A stretch of 10,360 bases of DNA from an uncultured Clostridia bacterium (GTDB taxonomy: Bacteria; Bacillota; Clostridia; Christensenellales; CAG-138). The position numbers and the translations under genes were made by a program. The DNA lies in the NCBI GenBank assembly GCA_946183765.1, contig CAMHDC010000025.1, forward strand, positions 1 to 10,360, read 5' to 3'. Under the pieces are notes generated by a model, which worked only from the letters and a program-made list of their open reading frames with translations, made no database searches and had not been told where the DNA came from. Positions 5,449 to 10,360 of the stretch are shown piece by piece. Every line of letters begins with the position of its first letter. Within the stretch, counting starts at the first letter, position 1.

Positions 5449-6864
5449 ATGGTTTTTTCTTCCCTGACTTTTTTGTGTCTGTTCCTGCCCGTGGTGGTGG
5501 GGCTCCATGGCCTGGTGAAAAACGGCACGGCGCGCAACGCCATCCTGCTGGCGGCGTCGCTCCTGTTCTATGCCTGGGGGGAGCCGGTGTGGATCGTGGC
5601 CATGCTGTTCGCCACCGCCGTGAACTATATTTGCGCCCGCGTCATCGTGAATGCGAAAACGAAGGGCGGCAAAAAGCTCGCCCTGGTCGTGGGGATCCTG
5701 ATCAGCCTGGCGGCCCTGGTGTACTTCAAGTACGCCGCCTTCCTGGTGAACAACTTCTGCGCCCTGGCGGGCCTTTCGTTCCGGATGGCCCAGCCCAAGC
5801 TTCCCATCGGCATCTCCTTCTATACCTTCCAGATCATCACCTACACCGTGGACGTGTACCGGGGCAAGGCGCCGCTGCAGAAGAACCCCCTGTGGCTGCT
5901 GCTCTACGTATCCCTGTTCCCCCAGCTCATCGCCGGGCCCATCGTCCGCTATATCGACGTGGCCGCCGCCATCGAGGATCGGAAGGTCACGGCGCAGGGC
6001 ATGGGCGAGGGCTTCTTCCGCTTCTCCCTTGGCCTGGGCAAAAAGGTGCTCCTGGCCAACCTTTGCGGGGAGGTGCTGGAGAGCCTGCCGATCCCGGCGG
6101 AAATGTCCTTCTTCTCCGGCTGGCTGGCTGCGGCTTTGTACCTTCTGCAGCTGTATTTCGATTTCTCCGGGTATTCGGAGATGGCCATCGGCCTGGGCCG
6201 CATGCTGGGGTTCCGGTTCCTGGAGAACTTCGACGCGCCGCTGGTGTCCCAAAGCGTCTCCGAGTTCTGGCGCCGCTGGCATATCTCCCTGGGCACCTTC
6301 TTCCGGGAGTACGTGTACATCCCCCTGGGCGGCAACCGGGTGAGCCGGGGCCGCTGGATATTCAACATGGCGGTGGTCTGGGGCCTTACGGGCATCTGGC
6401 ACGGAGCCAACTGGAACTTCCTCCTCTGGGGCCTTTACTGGGGCTTCTTCATGGTGCTGGAACGGACCGTTCTGGAGAAGCCGCTGGCGCGGACGCCCCG
6501 CTTCGTCAAGCATATCGTCACGGTGATCCTGGCGCTGGTGGGCTTCGTATTCTTCCGGAATGAATCCTTCGCCGATATCTCCCTCCAGCTCAGGGCCATG
6601 TTCGCCCCCTGGCGGGTGGCCCTGTCCGATCCCTACGCCGTGTACGCGGTGAAGAACAATCCTCCGCTGCTGATCGCCTGTGTCCTTTGCTGCCTGCCTC
6701 TGCGCAAGACGGCGGAAGCCTGGTTCAAGCGCCGGCGGGAGGCGGGGAAGCGGAACGCCCTGCGGCCCTACGGCAAGGTTTTGCTGGCCCTGGGGATCAC
6801 GGCCCTGTCCCTTATGTTTCTGGTGGGGCAGAGCTTCAATCCGTTCCTGTATTTTCGGTTCTGA
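5449..6864 (+). CDS. MBOAT-family O-acyltransferase (AlgI/DltB-like)
   Basis: Polytopic membrane enzyme (471 aa) of the MBOAT family, which moves acyl groups across or at the membrane onto extracellular polymers (alginate and other polysaccharides for AlgI-type proteins, D-Ala for DltB). The N-terminus MVFSSLTFLCLFLP is the standard start of the AlgI branch. Core motifs: LPIGISFYTFQIITYTVDVYRG (118-139), LFPQLIAGPIVRY (156-168), YFDFSGYSEMAIGLGRMLGF (236-255), SEFWRRWHISLGTFFREYVYIPLGGNR (271-297) with H278, and LTGIWHGANWNFLLWGLYWG (313-332), whose H318 is the conserved catalytic His. Many hydrophobic segments are visible through the length. The ATG at 5449 is the only start in frame (an upstream stop lies at 5404), but its Shine-Dalgarno site is weak. 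It is followed 12 bp later by a DHHW protein, the usual extracytoplasmic partner, so envelope polysaccharide O-acetylation is more likely than DltB function; no dltA, dltC or dltD is present. Substrate unknown. Confidence 0.92.
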   Translation: MVFSSLTFLCLFLPVVVGLHGLVKNGTARNAILLAASLLFYAWGEPVWIVAMLFATAVNYICARVIVNAKTKGGKKLALVVGILISLAALVYFKYAAFLVNNFCALAGLSFRMAQPKLPIGISFYTFQIITYTVDVYRGKAPLQKNPLWLLLYVSLFPQLIAGPIVRYIDVAAAIEDRKVTAQGMGEGFFRFSLGLGKKVLLANLCGEVLESLPIPAEMSFFSGWLAAALYLLQLYFDFSGYSEMAIGLGRMLGFRFLENFDAPLVSQSVSEFWRRWHISLGTFFREYVYIPLGGNRVSRGRWIFNMAVVWGLTGIWHGANWNFLLWGLYWGFFMVLERTVLEKPLARTPRFVKHIVTVILALVGFVFFRNESFADISLQLRAMFAPWRVALSDPYAVYAVKNNPPLLIACVLCCLPLRKTAEAWFKRRREAGKRNALRPYGKVLLALGITALSLMFLVGQSFNPFLYFRF

Positions 6865-6876
6865 GGGAGGCGGCAG

Positions 6877-8328
6877 ATGACCGGAAGAGGAAAGAAAAAC
6901 AGGATCCTGCTGGCGGCGGCCTGCCTGGTGCTGCTCCTGCTGCTGGCGGCCGCTGTCTACGAGCTGCTGCTGCCTGCCGGCCCCGTGTTCTCCGAGCGGG
7001 AGAACCGGATGCTGACGGAGCGGCCCGCGTTCTCCTGGAAGACCTTTTTTGACGGCAGCTTTGCGGACGATCTGGAAAAATATCTGGCCGATCGGTTCCC
7101 CGGCCGCATGGGCTTCATAGACTTCACCCGAAAACTCAGGCAGGTGGGGAGCCTGGCCACCTGGGAGGACTATGCCCGGGTCGCCGAAAGCGACGTGGCG
7201 GATATGCAGGATCAGCCGGACGTGGAGGAACTGCCCATGGTCACGCCCCGGCCCACCCGGACCCCGGCGCCCACGCCCACGGCTACGCCTGTTCCGACCC
7301 CGGCGCCTACGCCCGATCCTATGGCCACGCTGACGCCCACGGATACCCCGGAACCCACGGCGACCCCCGTTCCCACGCCCACGCCCCGGCCCACCAAGCC
7401 GCCGGCCAACGCCAACGACTTTCCCGTAGAGCTTCGGGTGGATATAATCGACGGGACGGAGAAGCGGCGGTCCTTTGCCTATATGCGCTACAAGATCAAG
7501 CAGCAATGCTCCCTGTTCGACGCGTATGCATCCCTGCTGCCGGAGGACGGCATCTTTGCCCTCACCATCGTCCCCAACGCATCCCGGGCCAACGTGCTGC
7601 TGCTGGTACAGGACCCCAAGGGCATGGTCTCGGAGGTGGAGCCCTTCATTCACGCCATGACGGCCGACAACGTGGCCGCTCTCTCCACGGCGGATATCCT
7701 GTCGGCGCCCATGCTGGCGGGGGAGTACGTATATTTCCGTTCCGATATGCACTGGACGCCCTACGGGGCCTATCTGGTGGTTTCCAGGATGCTGGAAGAG
7801 GCGGGAGAGACCCTGCCGCCCTACGACGCCTTTCCCAAGACACAGGAGTATCCCTTCCTGGGCACCCTCTATCGGGACTCCCTCAACAAGCAGATGGAGG
7901 CCAATCCGGACACCCTGGATATCCTGACGCCCATCCACCCGGTGCGGGTGCGCCGGTACACCAGCCCTGAGAAGTATGACGAAGTGCCTTTCATCAACGA
8001 CAACGCCAGTCCCCGGGATAGGTACACGGTGTATCTGGGCGGGCCCAAGGGGAACTGGACCGTGGTGGAGCGCACGGACGTCCCGGAGGATTCCTTCGAA
8101 AAGACTTGCCTCGTGATCTCCGATTCCTACGGCCTGTGCGCCATGCCCTTCTTTGCCCAGGCGTACGACCGGGCCATCCTCTACGACGCCCGGTATTACG
8201 AAAGGTACGTCATGGGCGCGGTGTCGGGCCTGATCGAAAGCTGGGGCGTCCAGGACATCTACATGATCCTGGGGGACGTCCATTTCTCCGAAGAGACCTT
8301 CTGCAGGCTCTGCAACGCGGAATTTTGA
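6877..8328 (+). CDS. DHHW/SGNH-like extracytoplasmic protein (AlgJ/AlgX-like partner)
   Basis: Membrane-anchored extracytoplasmic protein (483 aa) probably completing acyl transfer with the upstream MBOAT. One N-terminal membrane anchor (about 10-32) is followed by SERENRMLTERPAFSWKTFFDGSF (39-62) and LEKYLADRFPGR (66-77), the family's standard opening. Residues 122-176 are a Thr/Pro-rich linker. The C-terminal SGNH-like domain has DMHWTPYGAY (290-299), the D-x-H-W signature with Met in place of the first His of DHHW, and VISDSYG (413-419) with a candidate nucleophile S417. Asp290, His292 and Ser417 could form the catalytic set, by analogy with AlgJ/AlgX. The ATG at 6877 has GGGAGG 6 nt upstream and lies 12 bp after the MBOAT stop, so the genes are one operon. 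Family membership is clear; the acyl donor and target are not. Confidence 0.87.
   Translation: MTGRGKKNRILLAAACLVLLLLLAAAVYELLLPAGPVFSERENRMLTERPAFSWKTFFDGSFADDLEKYLADRFPGRMGFIDFTRKLRQVGSLATWEDYARVAESDVADMQDQPDVEELPMVTPRPTRTPAPTPTATPVPTPAPTPDPMATLTPTDTPEPTATPVPTPTPRPTKPPANANDFPVELRVDIIDGTEKRRSFAYMRYKIKQQCSLFDAYASLLPEDGIFALTIVPNASRANVLLLVQDPKGMVSEVEPFIHAMTADNVAALSTADILSAPMLAGEYVYFRSDMHWTPYGAYLVVSRMLEEAGETLPPYDAFPKTQEYPFLGTLYRDSLNKQMEANPDTLDILTPIHPVRVRRYTSPEKYDEVPFINDNASPRDRYTVYLGGPKGNWTVVERTDVPEDSFEKTCLVISDSYGLCAMPFFAQAYDRAILYDARYYERYVMGAVSGLIESWGVQDIYMILGDVHFSEETFCRLCNAEF
7240..7404 (+). repeat. Thr/Pro-rich low-complexity linker coding segment
   Basis: Irregular repetition of codon pairs for Thr-Pro, Ala-Pro and Val-Pro (recurring ACGCCC and CCCACG hexamers) encodes residues 122-176 of the DHHW protein. 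It is in frame and lacks a fixed unit length. It probably forms an extended wall-spanning spacer, and such simple sequence can vary in length between strains. Confidence 0.8.
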
Positions 8329-8339
8329 TCCAAACAAAG

Positions 8340-8376
8340 CAGCCCCTTCCGAAAAGGAGGGGGCTGTTTTTGTTTT
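8340..8376 (+). terminator. Rho-independent terminator of the acyltransferase operon
   Basis: An 11 bp stem (CAGCCCCTTCC, 8340-8350, with GGAGGGGGCTG, 8356-8366; one G-U pair) closes a GAAAA loop and is followed by TTTTTGTTTT. It begins 12 bp after the DHHW stop. On the minus strand the same hairpin is followed by CTTTGTTT, so it may also end the convergent SLOG gene. Confidence 0.92.
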
Positions 8377-8389
8377 CGCATGCTGTTGC

Positions 8390-9982
8390 TTACAGGCTGA
8401 AATCCGGGGCGTTGTCCCGCTGATAGGAGCACCAGTTGCCGTTTTCGATGAGCTCCTCCCGGGCGAGGAGCAGCAGGAGCGATTCGTCCTGGCCGTAGAC
8501 GGACAGGCGGTCCAATATCTTCTGGTAGAAAGCGGCCATCTTCACGTGGTCCTCCACACCCCGGGACAGGGACAGCTTTCCGTAGTAGTTGGAGATGAAG
8601 AGGGTGGCCGCCGAGATGCTCCCCAGCACCAGCTTCAGCAGCGTCCGATAGCTCTCCGCTTCCGGGATGGCCCCCTGACGGGGCAGGAGGCCGCCGTACA
8701 GCACCTCGAACACCAGGGCGAGCAGGTACAGCACGATACTGACGAACAGGGCCGCGCCCACCACCCGGCCGCTGACGCGCAGCTTGGTCCGGGCCTTCTT
8801 CTGGGCTTTTTGATGATAGTTGCGCTGATCCTCCGGCCAGCAGGAGCGGATGTCGTGCCCCTCCTTCGGCGCTTCGCCCGTGCCCAGGACGGTGATGGCC
8901 ATGGCGATCCAGGGCGTCTCCTCCTGCTGGCTCCAGGGCAGCAGGGTGACGGCCTCCCGCCGGACGCCGGCGTAGCGCAGAAAGCCCTGGGCCCGCAGGC
9001 TCTCCGCCAGCACCCGATACTCGAGATACCGCCGGTGGCAGCTGGAGCGATAGGCGAACCGGGTCAGCACCCAGGCAAGGAGCAAGGCAAAGCCGCACAC
9101 CAGAATGAGCCAGTGCAAGTTCGCCTCGTCGTACAGCAGGAAGGCGGCGGTGATCAGGGTGCTGAGCACGGCCAGCAGGATGAGGACGCGCCGATACACT
9201 TTAGCGAACCGCAGGCTCAGCCGGTCCGCCTGCTGATACACGGCCTCGATCCGATCCAAAAGGGGATCCTCCCCCCGGTCCTTGGGCAGCAGGGGATAGG
9301 CGTCGGCGGTATCGGTCTTGTCTGCCAGAGCATTGAACTCCTCCGTCCGGTCCATGAGCGCCTGCCAGGCGTCGCCATCCCCCAGCCGCCGCACAGCGCC
9401 CGGGACGTTCGCCGCCTGCTCAGTTCGGGGCGTGAAAAGATGGATCACCGCCGTGCAGGAGAAGAGGGGGGCGCTGTGGACGGGATGATAGGCGCCGTGG
9501 AGGGCGAAATCCACCGCCTCCGCGGTGCCGCAGCCGGCTTTCGTGCCGGGGCCGCCGTCCCACAGGGCCAGCAGCACGTGGCAGTGGGTGGCCACATAGA
9601 TGCCCGCCTGCCGGTAGAAAAAGTCCCGATCGGGGGCGTCGGGCAGGGCTTCCGCGGCCGGGGTCACGAAGCTCTGCTCCGCCTGGGCCAAAAGGGTCCG
9701 GAAGCGCTCCAGCGCCGCTCCGGCGAAGTCCTTTTCGTATTCCTCCGCAGGGAGAGGCAGGGCCGCCGCCAGGGGGATGCCCAGGCTCAGAGCCGCCTCT
9801 GCGCAGAGCTGATCGGCCCCCTCGGCCAGGCTGTTGAGCATGACGATGGGGCTGTGGGGGTATCTTTCCCGCAGCCGTTCCAATTCCTGCTTCACCCCTG
9901 CGAGGAGGACGGGCCTGTCCTCGGGCCGGATGACCCGGTGGCCCGTGACCCCCACCGTCAGGGGGATGCGCTCAGTTTCCAT
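8390..9982 (-). CDS. SLOG-domain protein with four membrane segments (SLATT-like effector)
   Basis: Predicted cytoplasmic nucleotide-ligand sensor fused to a membrane module; 530 aa. N-terminal SLOG-type Rossmann domain (about 6-185): VGVTGHR (10-16), NSLAEGADQLCAEAALSLG (50-68), LPLPAEEYEKDF (75-86), and CHVLLALWDGGPG (134-146) with the G-x-G-T-x-E loop at 150-155, the family's phosphate/nucleotide-binding signature. Then come a helical linker, TM1 (about 265-284), TM2 (289-308), and a charged helix CHRRYLEYRVLAESLRAQ (315-332). TM3 (406-427) and TM4 (449-466) follow, then HVKMAAFYQKIL (479-490) and a tail ENGNWCSYQRD (513-523). The membrane part resembles SLATT-type 2TM effectors, here apparently twice; this subfamily call is from memory. 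It overlaps the RyR-domain gene by 11 bp (ATG at 9982), so it is probably translationally coupled. No clear promoter or strong ribosome site of its own. Likely role: conflict or stress signalling, inferred. Alternative: a housekeeping ligand-gated channel. Confidence 0.8.
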   Translation of the reverse strand: METERIPLTVGVTGHRVIRPEDRPVLLAGVKQELERLRERYPHSPIVMLNSLAEGADQLCAEAALSLGIPLAAALPLPAEEYEKDFAGAALERFRTLLAQAEQSFVTPAAEALPDAPDRDFFYRQAGIYVATHCHVLLALWDGGPGTKAGCGTAEAVDFALHGAYHPVHSAPLFSCTAVIHLFTPRTEQAANVPGAVRRLGDGDAWQALMDRTEEFNALADKTDTADAYPLLPKDRGEDPLLDRIEAVYQQADRLSLRFAKVYRRVLILLAVLSTLITAAFLLYDEANLHWLILVCGFALLLAWVLTRFAYRSSCHRRYLEYRVLAESLRAQGFLRYAGVRREAVTLLPWSQQEETPWIAMAITVLGTGEAPKEGHDIRSCWPEDQRNYHQKAQKKARTKLRVSGRVVGAALFVSIVLYLLALVFEVLYGGLLPRQGAIPEAESYRTLLKLVLGSISAATLFISNYYGKLSLSRGVEDHVKMAAFYQKILDRLSVYGQDESLLLLLAREELIENGNWCSYQRDNAPDFSL

Positions 9983-10360
9983 ATACCGCCATGCCGCCGC
10001 GCTCGACCAGGGCCGGGATGTTGCGGATGGCGTCTCGATCGTAGTCCTTGATCTCCTCGGACAGCTGGTCGTAGGGCACCAGGTAGGGGGAGGTCTTCTT
10101 TTCGGCGTTCCGTTCGCCCAGCTTCCAGCCCCGGCTCAGCCGTTCCTGCATCCAGGCCTCGTGCTCCAGCTCGGCCATGAACTCCACCAGCTCCGGCGGG
10201 AACTCCTTCACCGCGCCCTTCCGGCCCTTGGGCCCCAGGCGATAACCCACCTGCTCCAGCCGGTCGCAGATGTTCTGGGCCTGGCGGAGGTTGCTGTACT
10301 TGAGGTCGTCGGGCAGCTGGGAGAAGTCGGGGTAGTCCAGCGGCCGCTCCGGGTGGTCCT
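9972..10360 (-). CDS. RyR-domain protein, C-terminal part (cut by window edge)
   Basis: The last 128 residues of a protein that enters from the right edge; the frame is open to position 10360, so the GTG at 10250 is internal rather than the start. The visible part begins DHPERPLDYPDFSQLPDDLKYSNLRQAQNI (the LPDDLKYSNLRQA stretch recurs before RyR domains in bacteria). A RyR domain follows: ELEHEAWMQERLSRGWKLGER, then KKTSPYLVPYDQLSEEIKDYDRDAIRNIPALVERGG. The landmarks H-E-x-W, GW, SPYLVPYDxL and DYDR match the repeat named after the ryanodine receptor, which in bacteria occurs in nucleotide-centred signalling and conflict proteins and is taken as a ligand-binding sensor. Its stop overlaps the start of the SLOG-4TM gene by 11 bp, tying the two together. 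The N-terminal part (commonly another sensor or Rossmann/TrkA-N domain) is not visible. Domain call firm; role inferred. Confidence 0.85.
   Translation of the reverse strand, partial: DHPERPLDYPDFSQLPDDLKYSNLRQAQNICDRLEQVGYRLGPKGRKGAVKEFPPELVEFMAELEHEAWMQERLSRGWKLGERNAEKKTSPYLVPYDQLSEEIKDYDRDAIRNIPALVERGGMAVYGN

Noticed and set aside
7240..7404. CRISPR-like or tandem DNA repeat
   Set aside because: No fixed repeat length or spacers; the repetition comes from Thr/Pro codons in one open frame.
5368..8337. A 989-codon open frame on the minus strand opposite the MBOAT and DHHW genes
   Set aside because: It is antisense to two well-recognised genes. Its product is rich in Gly, His, Arg, Gln and Pro with no domain, as expected from the complement of GC-rich codons; the PT-linker region yields only Gly/Val/Arg repeats.
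8546..10051. 501-codon plus-strand frame opposite the SLOG and RyR genes
   Set aside because: Shadow frame: Gly/Arg/Gln/His-rich, no motif, and it crosses the junction of two genuine genes.
9972..10250. RyR gene as a complete 92-codon gene starting with GTG at 10250
   Set aside because: The frame stays open to the window edge with family-like sequence (LPDDLKYSNLRQAQNI) before that GTG, so the gene is a longer one cut by the edge.

Overview
This 10.4 kb window is GC-rich, gene-dense chromosomal DNA with strong G/C bias at third codon positions. Gene content points to a Bacillota (Firmicutes) lineage, most likely a gut-type Clostridia member: lipoprotein signal peptides with Thr/Pro-rich spacers, an AlgI/DltB-type acyltransferase paired with a DHHW protein, Gram-positive-style Shine-Dalgarno sites and Rho-independent terminators. 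The genus cannot be fixed from the sequence alone.

Layout, left to right. (1) 1-2099, minus strand: argS then serS (5'-terminal 118 codons only), a tightly spaced aminoacyl-tRNA synthetase operon with its own promoter just downstream of a terminator. (2) 2112-3022, minus strand: a two-gene unit encoding a lipid-anchored barnase-type RNase and, 3 bp later, a barstar-family inhibitor, ending in a strong terminator. (3) 3038-4161, plus strand: an ApbE-type FAD:protein FMN transferase lipoprotein, divergent from the barnase gene and convergent with alr. (4) 4083-5390, minus strand: alanine racemase alr. (5) 5384-8376, plus strand: an MBOAT O-acyltransferase and a DHHW/SGNH-like extracytoplasmic partner, probably an envelope polysaccharide acetylation pair, divergent from alr. 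(6) 8390-10360, minus strand: a protein with an N-terminal SLOG-type nucleotide-binding domain and four predicted membrane segments, preceded by (and overlapping by 11 bp) the C-terminal part of a RyR-domain protein that runs off the right edge.

The most interesting locus is the RyR + SLOG-4TM pair at the right end. Its components belong to the nucleotide-centred conflict and signalling network described for SLOG, SLATT and RyR domains. The layout suggests a sensor/effector system in which a nucleotide-derived ligand would gate a membrane effector. No function for this exact pair is shown by the sequence. The second accessory-type locus is the membrane-tethered barnase with its barstar.

Two intergenic regions share an unusual geometry: divergent promoters with overlapping, self-complementary -35 elements and -10 elements at exactly 17 bp on both sides (dyad centres at 3041.5 and 5387). 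For the barnase gene this predicts a leaderless mRNA. No stretch over 300 bases lacks a gene; no tRNA, rRNA, CRISPR array or transposable element was seen.
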